From Saprospiraceae bacterium (GTDB lineage: Bacteria; Bacteroidota; Bacteroidia; Chitinophagales; Saprospiraceae), in assembly GCA_016716185.1 (NCBI GenBank), contig JADJWV010000001.1:425535-489534 (forward strand): DNA of 64,000 nucleotides, read 5' to 3'. The position numbers and the translations under genes were made by a program. The stretch's first letter is position 1. Every line of letters starts with the position of its first letter. This document shows positions 8,552 through 18,961 of this stretch, piece after piece. The notes beneath the pieces are model-generated. The model worked only from the letters and a program-made list of their open reading frames with translations, searched no databases and was not told the DNA's origin.

Positions 8552-11500
8552 ATGATGCATTCCAAAGCCCCGGCGATAGTCTCCAGGCTATCCCTGAAAC
8601 TGATTTATTTTCTATTTCTCTTGTTGTGTTCAGAACTGATCTCGGCACAACAATTGCGGCTGGTCGGCCGTGTTATCGATGCCAGCAACAACACCGGATT
8701 GGAGGGCGTTGTGGTAAACCTAAAAAACAGTCTGGAAGGAACAACGACCAATACTTTAGGTGAATTTTCCTTATTGATCCGCGATAGTTTTCCTGCCATT
8801 TTACAGATCAGGTATACTGGTTATGAAGAGAAAGAGGTAGAACTTAGGTCTGCTGAATTTTTGCAGATTTCGCTGGAAGCAAAGAGAAATGAATTGGAAG
8901 AAGTGCTGGTTGTGAGTGGCTATACGGTTCAAAAGAAAAGTGAATTTTCAGGCGCCGTTGCAAACATCGACGTACAGAAAATTCAAAACAGACCTGCTGT
9001 GAGTTTTGATCAGTTACTGGGAGGACAGGCACCCGGTATCGATGTGTTGCAGCAAACGGGTGTACTCAACAACACGCCCGTGATGCGCATACGCGGGATC
9101 AACTCCATTACTTCGGGAATCTTTCCATTGGTCGTGGTGGATGGAGTAGCCATGTTTGTAGGTTCTATTGGCGGATTGATCGGCAACAATCCTTTGTCTG
9201 ATTTAAATCCCAATGACATTCAATCTATAGACGTACTAAAAGACGCTTCAGCTGCCGCAATTTATGGATCCCGTGCAGCCAATGGAGTCATGGTTATCAC
9301 TACTAAAAAAGGAAAGAAAGGACGGGTTCGCGTTCATTACGACAGCTGGTTAAGCAGAAGCACCCCTTACAATTTGCCAAAACTGTTAGGTGCAGAAGAT
9401 TATGTGATGATCAAAAATGAAGCGATGAAAAATGCCGGCTTACAACCCGGATATGCCTTGATGTACAATCCAGATAGCAGCATTGTAAATACCAGTTGGT
9501 ACGATGTAGCATACAGGCCGGGAATTTCACACAGTCATAACCTGAGTGTTTCGGGAGCCAATAATACGACTCAGTATTTTTTCTCGTTTGGATACACCAA
9601 TCAAAACAGCTTTATCAGGTATAATGAATACGAACGGTATTCAGCCAGATTGAATATCGAAAATAAACTCAATGAGTACCTCAGCGTGGGAGCCTTTGCA
9701 ACGTATGCAAATGGATTCAACAAAGGGCCCAATACCGGAGCCATCTCGAGTTATTCTCTGGGTACTTCTTCCTATAATTCAGAATATATTACCAACGAGC
9801 CTCTGGGTAGGATGACCTATGTATTACCGCCAAATGTTCCGGTATATCGCAGCGATGGTTCGTACAGTTACCAAAACAAGATCAGCGTAGGTTATGGTGC
9901 CAACAATCCCAGCACTATTGGAACCATCAATGCATACAATTTGGCCATGGTCCAAAAACTCGATGTCAGCACATCAGAGAACAACACCCTGATCGGAAAT
10001 TTTTACTGCGAATGGAGACTGTTGAAAAATCTAAAACTTAAATCGAGTTATGGAATCAATAATTTGCAGACAGAAAATATTTCTTTTCTGAATCCGGTGC
10101 ATGGAGGCGGTGCATCTTCTAATGGTGTGGCAACCAACGTATTTACCACACATTATCGCACCGATTGGGTCAATACTTTAAATTACGAATTTGATTTGAA
10201 TGATGCCCATCACCTTACGGTACTTGCCGGATACGAGCAATTGAAAACCAAAATTAACTCCTGGGGGGCACAACGCAGCAATATTACCGATCCTTACTAT
10301 GAGAACTACCAGGGTGGATTTGTAAATATTTCACCCTATGGAAATTTATTTGCGGAAAACAGATTGTTGTCCTATTTCTCCAACATGACGTATGACTTTG
10401 ATAAAAAATATTTTTTCACATTTAATTTCCGGAGAGACGGTTTGTCTGCTTTAGCGGAAGGAAATGAGTTTGGAAACTTTATGGGCGGGTCCATTGGATG
10501 GAATGTGGCCAAAGAAAACTTTTTTCAAAACAGTTCGATCAGGAATGTTTTAGATCAATTCAGAATTCGTGCAAGCTATGGTGTTGTTGGAAACAGCGAA
10601 ATCGGCAATTATCCTGCAGTCGGTTTATACGGATCCAATACTTACGGAGGACAGCCCACTTTGATTTATTCGCAAACAGCCAATCCGAACTTAAAGTGGG
10701 AGGCCAGCACCAAACTCGATTTGGGCTTCAATGCAAGTTTGTGGGGAGGGAAACTGCAACTCGAATTTGATTATTACAGAAATGACATCAGCGATCTGAT
10801 CCTCAAAGCTCCACAGGCATTGTCGGCAGGAATTCCCGGAAACTTTATCAATACGAATGTGGGAAATATGTACAATACCGGGATCGAATTGTCATTGGGA
10901 ACCAATCTTCTGAATAAAGGAAGTTTTCATTGGGATGTAGATTTGAATTTTTCTACCCTCACCAACAAGGTGACGAAATTAATCAGTGATATTTATGTTC
11001 CCAGCATTTTTGGAGTGCAAAATATGACCCGTGAAGGATATTCCGTAGGATCGATTTTTGCGGTTCCCTGGAAGGGAGTAAATCCCGATAACGGTTTAAT
11101 GATGTTTCAAAACCGCGAAGGAAAGACAGTTCAGTACAATCACATCGGTTCGCCAAAATGGACTTATCTGGATGGAACTCCTGCGCCGGCCATCGACAAT
11201 TATCTGGACGGGGTCATCCAGGGACCTTCTTTGCCCAAATACTTTGGAGGATTTAACAACACGTTCCGATACAAGCAATTTGAACTGCTGGTCAATCTGA
11301 CCTATGCATTTGGTCACCTGTTATACAATGGAACCCGGGCTACCAATTCAGATCAGCGTTATTTTAACAACGGTGAATTTATCAAAGAGCGATGGACGAC
11401 CCCGGGTCAGCAAACAGAAATTCAAAAACTGTATTACGGCGATAATGTTTCTGCGGGATTTTCTTTTTCAGCGGCATCGAAAGTAGAAAAAGGCGATTAT

Positions 11501-11737
11501 GTCAAACTAAAAAACATCACACTGGCTTATGAACTGCCCTTGAAAAAATTAGGACTGGAAAATAAAATCAGTTCAGCCCGTGCTTTTGTGCAGGCTGTAA
11601 ATTTATATACCATAACGGGATACCGGGGTTCGGATCCCGAGATCAGTATCAATGGCAACTCCATTCATTCGGGAAAGGATCAAAATGTGTCTCCCAATGC
11701 TCAGGTGTTTTCTATTGGATTGAATGTTGGATTTTAA
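8552..11737 (+). CDS. SusC/RagA family TonB-linked outer membrane transporter
   Basis: This is a 1061-residue outer membrane importer that works with the SusD-like lipoprotein downstream. The signal peptide ends near SELISAQ. A carboxypeptidase-regulatory-like domain follows (about residues 38-110, RLVGRVIDASNNTGLEGVVV). The TonB plug (about 125-250) contains RGINSITSG, PLVVVDGVAM, IDVLKDASAAAIYGSRAANG and VMVITTKKGKKG, all hallmarks of SusC. The rest is a 22-strand type barrel ending in VFSIGLNVGF. A TTG start three codons earlier is possible. The substrate cannot be read from the sequence; no glycoside hydrolase or peptidase is linked. Confidence 0.94.
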   Translation: MMHSKAPAIVSRLSLKLIYFLFLLLCSELISAQQLRLVGRVIDASNNTGLEGVVVNLKNSLEGTTTNTLGEFSLLIRDSFPAILQIRYTGYEEKEVELRSAEFLQISLEAKRNELEEVLVVSGYTVQKKSEFSGAVANIDVQKIQNRPAVSFDQLLGGQAPGIDVLQQTGVLNNTPVMRIRGINSITSGIFPLVVVDGVAMFVGSIGGLIGNNPLSDLNPNDIQSIDVLKDASAAAIYGSRAANGVMVITTKKGKKGRVRVHYDSWLSRSTPYNLPKLLGAEDYVMIKNEAMKNAGLQPGYALMYNPDSSIVNTSWYDVAYRPGISHSHNLSVSGANNTTQYFFSFGYTNQNSFIRYNEYERYSARLNIENKLNEYLSVGAFATYANGFNKGPNTGAISSYSLGTSSYNSEYITNEPLGRMTYVLPPNVPVYRSDGSYSYQNKISVGYGANNPSTIGTINAYNLAMVQKLDVSTSENNTLIGNFYCEWRLLKNLKLKSSYGINNLQTENISFLNPVHGGGASSNGVATNVFTTHYRTDWVNTLNYEFDLNDAHHLTVLAGYEQLKTKINSWGAQRSNITDPYYENYQGGFVNISPYGNLFAENRLLSYFSNMTYDFDKKYFFTFNFRRDGLSALAEGNEFGNFMGGSIGWNVAKENFFQNSSIRNVLDQFRIRASYGVVGNSEIGNYPAVGLYGSNTYGGQPTLIYSQTANPNLKWEASTKLDLGFNASLWGGKLQLEFDYYRNDISDLILKAPQALSAGIPGNFINTNVGNMYNTGIELSLGTNLLNKGSFHWDVDLNFSTLTNKVTKLISDIYVPSIFGVQNMTREGYSVGSIFAVPWKGVNPDNGLMMFQNREGKTVQYNHIGSPKWTYLDGTPAPAIDNYLDGVIQGPSLPKYFGGFNNTFRYKQFELLVNLTYAFGHLLYNGTRATNSDQRYFNNGEFIKERWTTPGQQTEIQKLYYGDNVSAGFSFSAASKVEKGDYVKLKNITLAYELPLKKLGLENKISSARAFVQAVNLYTITGYRGSDPEISINGNSIHSGKDQNVSPNAQVFSIGLNVGF

Positions 11738-11783
11738 ATACTAACAATTGTTTGTTTTATTAATATAAGAATTTCAAAAAAAA

Positions 11784-13235
11784 ATGAAAATTACTACCAT
11801 TGCGATCATACTTGTTTCGGGTTTGTTTTTGTGGTCATCCTGTGAAAAAGATTTTCTGGATGTCGATCCCAAAACCAACATACCAGATGCGGAAGCGTTC
11901 AGTACGCCATCTAAAATTCTGGCTCAAGTCAATAATTTATACGGACAAATTCAAAATCCCAATTTTTATGGCGGGAGGTTTATCGTGTTCAACGAACAAC
12001 GCGCAGATGAGTTCGGACAAAACGATGGAAACGCTGCAACGGGTTCTGCCATCTGGAATCAAAATGCAGCATCGACCAGCGAATACATTAACAACGTATG
12101 GTCAGCTGCTTATACAGCCATCAATGCCGCCAACATCCTGATGGCGCAATTGGAAAACACGAGTGTAATTCCCGATAGTCTTGCTCAATTATATATTGGA
12201 GAGGCCAAATATATCAGGGCTTTTTGTTTTCTGAATCTGGTTCAAACCTATGCCAAGCCATACAATCAGGATAAAACAGCGCTGGGAGTTCCTTTGCGAT
12301 TGACTCCTATTACTTCATCCGGGCACAATGACCTGGTGAGAAGTCCTGTAGAAGAGGTTTACCTGCAAGTCATCAAAGATCTGGACGAAGCAGAAGCGGC
12401 ACTTCCGGTTGCTTATGCCACTTCCGTATTGAATGCTTCAAGAGCGCATAAAGCCACCGCAATTGCCTTGAAAACCAGAGTTTTTCTCAACATGGCTGAG
12501 TTTACCAAAGTAATAGCAGAGGCACAAAAGCTGGTCCCATTGAATCCTCCTTTCTTATATCAATCCGGGAACATAACCCATCAGCTGGAAAGTTCAATTG
12601 CAAATGTTTTTACTTCCAATTATACCGGACCGGAGACCTTGTTTTCCATCATATTTGCAAACAGCACCACGGAAACACCTCCGGCTCAGTTTGCATTAGC
12701 TTTTAATTACATCACGCAACCCATTATATTTCTTGCCAAAGAAGGCATTGGTTATCATCCCGTGATGAGTGATCCGGAGGATGCCAGGTCTTTGCTGACA
12801 TCAATAAATGTGGCCAAGCATAAAATCCTGACTAAATTCAGAACAACGACGGCTCCATTCAGCGATTATATTCCGGTGATCCGGTATGCGGAAGTTATGT
12901 TGAATTATGCAGAAGCTGCAGCGCAAACAGGAGATCTGGATCAGGCTAAAAAACTACTAACAAGTGTTAGGCAACGTTCGAATCCTAATTATCAGTTTGC
13001 TGATGCGGACGTCGATACAAAAGATAAATTGTTGCAGACAATAATAACTGAGCGACGTATAGAATTTCTGGGAGAAGGGATAAGATTGCAGGATTTGCAG
13101 CGCAATGTAATGGCTTTAGCTGCCAAGACAGGAAGTATTGGCAAAGCTCCCGAAGTGCTTCCTACTGCAAAAAATTACATTTGGCCGATTCCAAGCGGAG
13201 AGTTGAGCACGAATAAATTGTGCGTTCCGAATTGA
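11784..13235 (+). CDS. SusD/RagB family nutrient-binding lipoprotein
   Basis: This is the surface lipoprotein lid for the SusC transporter upstream. The signal peptide has a lipobox ending in SSC (Cys20), followed by EKDFLDVDPKTN, the standard SusD opening. The TPR-like helical body includes EAKYIRAFCFLNLVQTYA and YIPVIRYAEVMLNYAEAA. The C-terminal part contains ERRIEFLGEGIRLQDLQRN and ends IWPIPSGELSTN, as in this family. At 483 residues it is normal in size. The 46-base gap to SusC implies co-transcription. Confidence 0.94.
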   Translation: MKITTIAIILVSGLFLWSSCEKDFLDVDPKTNIPDAEAFSTPSKILAQVNNLYGQIQNPNFYGGRFIVFNEQRADEFGQNDGNAATGSAIWNQNAASTSEYINNVWSAAYTAINAANILMAQLENTSVIPDSLAQLYIGEAKYIRAFCFLNLVQTYAKPYNQDKTALGVPLRLTPITSSGHNDLVRSPVEEVYLQVIKDLDEAEAALPVAYATSVLNASRAHKATAIALKTRVFLNMAEFTKVIAEAQKLVPLNPPFLYQSGNITHQLESSIANVFTSNYTGPETLFSIIFANSTTETPPAQFALAFNYITQPIIFLAKEGIGYHPVMSDPEDARSLLTSINVAKHKILTKFRTTTAPFSDYIPVIRYAEVMLNYAEAAAQTGDLDQAKKLLTSVRQRSNPNYQFADADVDTKDKLLQTIITERRIEFLGEGIRLQDLQRNVMALAAKTGSIGKAPEVLPTAKNYIWPIPSGELSTNKLCVPN

Positions 13236-13333
13236 ACGGGAATTGATATTTGGTTGTAAGGTATATTGCTTTGTTTAGTTCAAGAAAAGGAATGTGATTC
13301 ATGCTGCTCTAAAATCCGAATGTACATTTTTTG

Positions 13334-13400
13334 TTTCCCGTACCTGCCTGAATTAAATGATCCAACTTAATTTTTAAAATCCGGTCGTTCAGGCGGGAAA
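13334..13400. terminator. Imperfect inverted repeat between convergent susD and lpxK
   Basis: TTTCCCG and CCTGAA at 13334-13352 pair with TTCAGG and CGGGAAA at 13388-13400, with a six-base bulge on the left arm. It lies between two convergent genes, where a terminator is expected, but the structure is imperfect. Confidence 0.3.
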
Positions 13401-13522
13401 GGTGCAGAGAATTTTTGATGTGCTTCTTATCTCCGTTTTGAAAATTTTGCGCTCTTTGCGGTTAAACACGGGACATCATATTTTGCTCAACTCACTTTTA
13501 GGAAAATGTAGCTTTTCTCAAA

Positions 13523-14578
13523 TTAAACCCGGAATTCCAATAAGAATTGTTTTATATACTCGTCGAACAATTCCTGCTGGTAAAATTCAACTTCGATGGG
13601 AATGGCATATACATCGATGTTATGTTTTTCAAAAAAGTCCTCAAACAATTTAAGCCGGGTGGCATCTTTTTCAGTAGTCAAAACCATTTTGTTTGAATGG
13701 CTGATCCTGTTGTATTTCTCGACCAGGCCATTCAGTTCGGTTTCCGTAAAAAAGTGATGGTCTTCGAAGAGGATGCTATTCAATCCTGCAACCCGCTCAT
13801 TGAGATAGGATTCGAGGTATTCAGATTGGGCTATGGCACTGATGAGGGTAACTTCTAAACCAGGATTGAGTTTGTATTTAATTTCGGGTTTGAAAATGTG
13901 GTAGGGTTCTCCGTATTTTATTTTTGAGAAAAAGAGTTTTTGGTTATTGTTTAAACGCAGGTCTGATCTGAATTTTTCAAAATCCTGTTCAGTTAAATGA
14001 TCTGGGCATTTGCTTGCAATGACCACGTCGGCGCGTGCTGCACCATAACTCCACTCTCTCAGTCTTCCACTTGGCATAAGATGATCGCGCGTATATGGTC
14101 GTGAAAATTCAGTGAGTAAAATATTCAGTGAACATTTCACTTCGAGATGTTGAAATGCATCGTCCAATACAATCAATTGAAGATCCGGAATTTCCCGGAT
14201 CATTCGCGGTATCCCTAGTGCGCGATTTTCGGCAACGGCAACGGCTACGTCCGGAAATTTACTTTTGATCTGTGCAGGTTCATCGCCTACTTCCAGGGCA
14301 TTACTGCCTGCCTCCACCCAATAGAATCCCATGGTTTTTCGTTTGTATCCCCGGCTCAGCACGCCCACTTCCAGATAATCTTTCAACAGCCGGACCAGAT
14401 ATTCAACATGAGGAGATTTTCCGGTGCCGCCCACGCTGAGATTACCTATACAAACGACGGGAAAACTGAATTTGACGGATTTAAGAATGCCGGAAAAATA
14501 GAGTGCCTGATAGATGCTGACCCCCAATCCATAAAGGAATGAAAAGGGAAGCAACAGGAATTTTAGTAGCTTGATCAA
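13523..14578 (-). CDS. lpxK: Tetraacyldisaccharide 4'-kinase
   Basis: This enzyme phosphorylates the lipid A disaccharide at the 4' position to form lipid IVA, at the inner face of the cytoplasmic membrane. An N-terminal hydrophobic anchor (KFLLLPFSFLYGLGVSIYQA) precedes the P-loop GNLSVGGTGKSP. VLSRGYKRKTMGF and VLDDAFQHLEVK are LpxK motifs, the latter with the catalytic Asp region. At 351 residues it is full length. It is the last gene of the mre operon, 11 bases after the outer membrane protein gene. Confidence 0.93.
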   Translation of the reverse strand: MIKLLKFLLLPFSFLYGLGVSIYQALYFSGILKSVKFSFPVVCIGNLSVGGTGKSPHVEYLVRLLKDYLEVGVLSRGYKRKTMGFYWVEAGSNALEVGDEPAQIKSKFPDVAVAVAENRALGIPRMIREIPDLQLIVLDDAFQHLEVKCSLNILLTEFSRPYTRDHLMPSGRLREWSYGAARADVVIASKCPDHLTEQDFEKFRSDLRLNNNQKLFFSKIKYGEPYHIFKPEIKYKLNPGLEVTLISAIAQSEYLESYLNERVAGLNSILFEDHHFFTETELNGLVEKYNRISHSNKMVLTTEKDATRLKLFEDFFEKHNIDVYAIPIEVEFYQQELFDEYIKQFLLEFRV

Positions 14579-14589
14579 TGTCTGTATTA

Positions 14590-15255
14590 TTAAAACGCAT
14601 ACAGGTAACTCAGCATGGGCAATGCAATGGTCGCATTGCTCGACACGCTTCGTAAACCTGGTTTTTTCTCTGTTTTCTCAATATCTGACAAACCATAATC
14701 GGCCTGTAACATGAACCTGAAAGCGTGTGATCCGGTTTGATATTCGGCTCCCAATCCGGCAACAAATTCGATACCTGTGGACACATAATAATTTTTTGCA
14801 TCCTTCAAAACAGAACTGTAAATACCAAAAAAATTCTCTCTTGAACTTTTCGCGTCTGAAAGTAATGAAATTTGTAAGCCACCCTGAACGATCCATCCGA
14901 TTTTGGAATCAGGCTTAGGCCGGAAACTCAATAGAAGCGGAATCTTCAGATAATTCAATTCTGTTTCATAGTCTGCATCTTCGTTTCCTGCGGTTTCGTA
15001 ATTCTGGCCCTGCAACGAATAGCTGATACCGGTTTGTAAATTCAACTTCGAGTTTAATTTATAGCCAAGAATCAGTCCGATGGCCGGCTTAAAAGTTGCA
15101 ACATAATCGAGTTCGCCACCTTGATCAAAATCGTCGCTGTTTAAAATCCAGGTGTTTTGGTAAGCCACCCGGGCTCCGGCAAACCAGTTTGAATTTTGTG
15201 ACTGCAGACAAGTCAAACTACCATAAATTAAAATCAGGCAAAGAGCACATCTCAT
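14590..15255 (-). CDS. Outer membrane beta-barrel protein (PorT-like)
   Basis: This is a predicted small outer membrane barrel of 221 residues. The signal peptide ends LTCLQSQ. Alternating strands with aromatic girdles follow (FKPAIGLILGYKLNSKLNLQTGISYSL, shortened here as GLILGYKLNSKLNLQTG; YLKIPLLLSFRP; EFVAGLGAEYQTG), and the protein ends with an aromatic residue (LSYLYAF). This matches the PorT/OMP_b-brl_2 family. It sits between DUF2851 and lpxK genes in one operon. Function unknown; PorT proteins in other Bacteroidota are linked to type IX secretion, but this cannot be claimed here. Confidence 0.75.
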   Translation of the reverse strand: MRCALCLILIYGSLTCLQSQNSNWFAGARVAYQNTWILNSDDFDQGGELDYVATFKPAIGLILGYKLNSKLNLQTGISYSLQGQNYETAGNEDADYETELNYLKIPLLLSFRPKPDSKIGWIVQGGLQISLLSDAKSSRENFFGIYSSVLKDAKNYYVSTGIEFVAGLGAEYQTGSHAFRFMLQADYGLSDIEKTEKKPGLRSVSSNATIALPMLSYLYAF

Positions 15256-15273
15256 AGTTAAAAATTTTGAAAA

Positions 15274-16578
15274 TTAATAAATGACTTGATCTGAATTTGC
15301 TGAATTACCACTTTTTAGAATGGTGCTGCCAATCATGCAGTTTGTACATCTCTTAGGAACACAATAATTCTGGTAAAGTTGTATACCGGCCTGACTGTGT
15401 CCTGCATGATTTAGTGCAAAGTTATAACTTTTCCACAATTGGGTGATCCGGTTGGATTCTGCTTTTAGTTCTTCCATAAAACGCAAGGCTTTCAGTTTGA
15501 ACTTTTCCTCAGCATGTATTTGTCCATATGCAAACAGAACCGGACATGCTGCATTGATAAAAATACTGTGCAAAGTGTGGATGCCCAAATCTTGGTTTGG
15601 TATCCTCTTGTATTTTTTACCGGGATGGTAATGTGTTTTCCAATAACCATCTAATTCAACGCTAAAAAACTGGCAAAACCGACGAAGGCTTTCGAAGTTC
15701 AGTAGCTGTGAAAACCAGTGGTCCCTATTGTGTAACAAAGCTGCAAGTTGGGCCAAGCGCAATCCGGGAAAATGCGCGGGGCGCATCCTAAGAAATTTCC
15801 ATTCAACCGGATTTATAATATGCAACTGATGTTTTTTTAGCATAAAATCAAATTCAGTTTTAAGTCCCGCAGTATAATTATCGGGGGCTTGCCCGTTTAA
15901 AAAACCAGCAACACCAAACAGCAGTGCTTCAGTCAGAAATTTATCGTGTTTGTATTTAGAGAGCAATGCATAAGGAATATGCTGCATCAACGATTCCATG
16001 GCTTTTCTGTTTACGGGAGAGACGAGATAATAAGCAAATTTCCGGAAGAACAAAGCTTCCCAATCGTATTGAATGTTGTTCAATTCATTCATAGTAACTG
16101 TAGTTTTGTTTTCAAACCGTTCGATCATGAGTTTTTCCAGCATGATATTTTTAATTTCCTGAGGAATGTTGTGTAAATGTTCGTGACAGGGAACAGGTAA
16201 TACCGAATTCATCAGCCTTTCGTATTGGGTACACATTTCAGTTGGCAGATAATTTTTAATTTCAAGGCATGCCATCTGAGACCCGTTTATAAATATTTCT
16301 TTATCTGCTTCCCAAACAACATGCAGTATCACATTTTTATAATGTGGATCATCTTCGTGCCCATGTGCATTCCAATCGGAAGAACGAATGTGGATTTCGA
16401 CATGCCCGATCCATATAATTCCGCCGATTTCCACTTTTGCATAAAGAAAATCAGGACCCTGATTCAGGTTATGCTGACCTGCGGCCAGTATCTTCAATGG
16501 TTCTCTACGGGTGGTGTGAAGTTGGTAGGTTGTGAGTATTTTCAAACCCCAGAAATAATGGAGCAGGTCTTCTTTCAT
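15274..16578 (-). CDS. DUF2851 family protein
   Basis: This is a 434-residue cytosolic protein conserved in Bacteroidota. It opens MKEDLLHYFWGLKILTTYQL and carries GPDFLYAKVEIGGIIWIGHVEIH and WNAHGHEDDPHYKNVILHVV, typical DUF2851 blocks with conserved His and Asp residues. Near the C terminus is a cysteine pair (VPKRCTNCMIGS) that may bind metal. It starts 41 bases after folA and ends 18 bases before the outer membrane protein gene. Function is unknown. Its charged core suggests an enzyme, but I see no definite catalytic motif. Confidence 0.85.
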   Translation of the reverse strand: MKEDLLHYFWGLKILTTYQLHTTRREPLKILAAGQHNLNQGPDFLYAKVEIGGIIWIGHVEIHIRSSDWNAHGHEDDPHYKNVILHVVWEADKEIFINGSQMACLEIKNYLPTEMCTQYERLMNSVLPVPCHEHLHNIPQEIKNIMLEKLMIERFENKTTVTMNELNNIQYDWEALFFRKFAYYLVSPVNRKAMESLMQHIPYALLSKYKHDKFLTEALLFGVAGFLNGQAPDNYTAGLKTEFDFMLKKHQLHIINPVEWKFLRMRPAHFPGLRLAQLAALLHNRDHWFSQLLNFESLRRFCQFFSVELDGYWKTHYHPGKKYKRIPNQDLGIHTLHSIFINAACPVLFAYGQIHAEEKFKLKALRFMEELKAESNRITQLWKSYNFALNHAGHSQAGIQLYQNYCVPKRCTNCMIGSTILKSGNSANSDQVIY

Positions 16579-16619
16579 AGTGCTTCTATTTAGGGAAGCA
16601 CGTTTATCAAGAAGAACTT

Positions 16620-17111
16620 TTATATTTTTTGGTAAATGTCGAATTGATGCCCGAGTTGATTTTTCGCATCGACCATTCCTTTTTCGTGGGAAACGAGCTT
16701 CCAGTTCTCAAGCTCAATTTCGGGAAAATACGTGTCTCCGGGTCCTGTATAATCGACTAAAGTGATGTACAATTTATTCCACAGGCCTTTTGATTGATTG
16801 TAGATCTCGCCACCACCGATGATGAACAATTCTTTTTCTCCATTTTTTTTTGCCAGCAGGATTCCTTCTTCAATAGAATGTGCGATCAGACAGTTGGAGA
16901 CTATGTAAAAGGGATCTCGGGTTATGATGATATTGGTCCGGTTGGGTAATGGGTTCCCAATGCTTTCGAAACATTTTCTTCCCATCAGAACGTGATGACC
17001 TGTAGTGATTTTTTTAAAAAACTTAAGATCAGCAGGCAGGTACCAGGGTATTTGGTTGTTTAAGCCGATGATTTGGTCCCGGTTCATGGCTACTATGGAA
17101 GAGATGATCAT
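16620..17111 (-). CDS. folA: Dihydrofolate reductase
   Basis: This enzyme reduces dihydrofolate to tetrahydrofolate with NADPH. At 163 residues it is the normal length. MIISSIVAMNRDQIIGLNNQIPWYLPADLKFF holds the substrate loop, including the conserved Trp and the catalytic Asp in PADLKFF. TTGHHVLMGRKCFESIG and FIIGGGEIYNQ form the NADPH site. Its ATG overlaps the stop of mrdA by four bases. Placing folA between the rod-shape genes and envelope genes is unusual outside Bacteroidota. Confidence 0.94.
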   Translation of the reverse strand: MIISSIVAMNRDQIIGLNNQIPWYLPADLKFFKKITTGHHVLMGRKCFESIGNPLPNRTNIIITRDPFYIVSNCLIAHSIEEGILLAKKNGEKELFIIGGGEIYNQSKGLWNKLYITLVDYTGPGDTYFPEIELENWKLVSHEKGMVDAKNQLGHQFDIYQKI

Positions 17112-18958
17112 GTTTTCTTTTTTTTGGTGATCAAATCTTTTTTGACCATTTGATCGTGCAGATCTCTTCGTTTGACTTCGCGATTCAAATATTTTTCAAT
17201 CATCAAACTGGCCATCGGAGCAGCTACTTCACCACCCCAGCCGGCATTTTCAACGTAAACGGCTATGGCGATTTTAGGTTGATCCTTGGGTGCAAATGCA
17301 AAAAAGACAGAGTGATCTTCGCCATGAGGATTTTGCGAAGTACCTGTTTTCCCGCAGATGCTGATCTCCGGATAATAGGCTTTGAAAGCTGTACCTGATC
17401 TAACGGCGAGTTCCATTCCGTTGATAACCGGATTAAAATGCTTTTCATCGACGGGCACTTTATTTTTGATCCGGAATTTTTCGGGAATCGGATAGGCTCC
17501 GTGATCAAAAGTTTTGATGAGATGTGGTGTCATGTAATATCCTTTATTCGCGATAATGGCAGCCAGGTTAGCCATTTGCAAGGTTGTTAGTTCGAGTTCG
17601 CCCTGTCCAATACCAACCGAAACAAAATAAGTGGATCGCCATTGATCGGTTTTATATAATCGCGTATAATATTCTGATGTTGGAATGCTCCCACTGCTTT
17701 CTGTAGCTACATCGCTGTATAGCGGCCGCCCCAATCCAAAAGCAGTCAGATACTTTCCCAATAAATCGAGACCGTACTGGGGTTTCGAAAATCCTTTAAT
17801 CTCGATGAGATCCCGAAACGTTTGTATAAAATAAGCATTGCACGAATGTTGAAGTGCAATTTGCAAATTGCCCGGAGATGGATGTGTATGGCAACCGTAG
17901 CTCACCGTTTTATAATAATAAGCGCCTGTACAAGTATGGCCGGTGTTTTCATTCAATACACCTTCCTGCATGGCAATAAGCGATAGAACAGGTTTAAAAA
18001 TGGATCCCGGAGGATATTTCGCATTTGCAGATCTGTCAAACAAAGGTTTTAATGAATCCCGAAGCAAATACGAATACGCCAATCCGCGATTGTTGTGAAC
18101 CGACATCAGATTTGGATCGAAAGTTGGCGAAGTTATTTGACATAAGATTTCACCGGTAGCGGGTTCAATGGCCACGATACCACCAACTTTATGCAGCATC
18201 AGACTATCGCCATAGCGTTGCAACTCCAGGTCGATACTGAGCTGTATGTCTTTGCCCGAAATCGCTTTCCTGTTTAAACGTCCGGATTCATAATTGCCAA
18301 CTTCCCTGCCGAGATTGTCTTTGAGAATAAATTCAACTCCATTGATGCCTCGAATATCGTCTTCGTAATATTTTTCCAAACCTGCGCAACCCACATAATC
18401 ACCGGGCCTGTATAGTCCGTTGCTGTGTTCGATATCTTCCGGTGTGGCTTCGCTGATGTATCCTAAAAAATTCGCACCATGGGGTTCCGGATATCCCCGT
18501 ATTGAACGGAGTTCACTGGAGAAACCCGGGAAGCGGAATAAATTTTCTTTGAATGGAAGAAAAATTTCGGGAGGAATACTTTTCAAAAAAATAAAAGGAA
18601 CTGATTTGCTGTATTTTCCCGATTTCCAATCCTTTTGAAGTCCGGAAATAAATCTTTCCCGGTCGATCTGAAGCAGTTTACAGAACAAAGCCGTATCCAT
18701 GTCGGGAGATATGGCTTTATAAGTAACCAGCAGATCGTAGGTCGGATAATTGATGACGAGTATTTTTCCATTCCGGTCATATAGCAAACCCCGCGATGGA
18801 TAAATTAAATTTTGATTGAGGGTTATCGAACTGGCTTTTGATGAATAAGATGGATTAAACAACTGAATTTTAGCAAGCGCAATGATGAGTATGGCTGAGA
18901 ACAACAGCAAAATCCCCTTGACAATTTGATACCTTAAAAATTTCTCTTCCTGTATCAT
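17108..18958 (-). CDS. mrdA: Penicillin-binding protein 2 (transpeptidase)
   Basis: This peptidoglycan transpeptidase works in the elongation (Rod) complex. An N-terminal membrane helix (about residues 11-29) is followed by the PBP dimerisation domain (GLLYDRNGKILVIN; EATPEDIEH; VGCAGLEKYYEDDIRGI). The catalytic motifs are SIFK near residue 320, SCN in QHSCNAYF, and KTGTS near residue 538. At 616 residues it is normal for MrdA. It lies three bases after mreD and overlaps folA. Its context with mreBCD supports the Rod role over the division enzyme FtsI. Confidence 0.94.
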   Translation of the reverse strand: MIQEEKFLRYQIVKGILLLFSAILIIALAKIQLFNPSYSSKASSITLNQNLIYPSRGLLYDRNGKILVINYPTYDLLVTYKAISPDMDTALFCKLLQIDRERFISGLQKDWKSGKYSKSVPFIFLKSIPPEIFLPFKENLFRFPGFSSELRSIRGYPEPHGANFLGYISEATPEDIEHSNGLYRPGDYVGCAGLEKYYEDDIRGINGVEFILKDNLGREVGNYESGRLNRKAISGKDIQLSIDLELQRYGDSLMLHKVGGIVAIEPATGEILCQITSPTFDPNLMSVHNNRGLAYSYLLRDSLKPLFDRSANAKYPPGSIFKPVLSLIAMQEGVLNENTGHTCTGAYYYKTVSYGCHTHPSPGNLQIALQHSCNAYFIQTFRDLIEIKGFSKPQYGLDLLGKYLTAFGLGRPLYSDVATESSGSIPTSEYYTRLYKTDQWRSTYFVSVGIGQGELELTTLQMANLAAIIANKGYYMTPHLIKTFDHGAYPIPEKFRIKNKVPVDEKHFNPVINGMELAVRSGTAFKAYYPEISICGKTGTSQNPHGEDHSVFFAFAPKDQPKIAIAVYVENAGWGGEVAAPMASLMIEKYLNREVKRRDLHDQMVKKDLITKKKKT

Positions 18959-18961
18959 ATA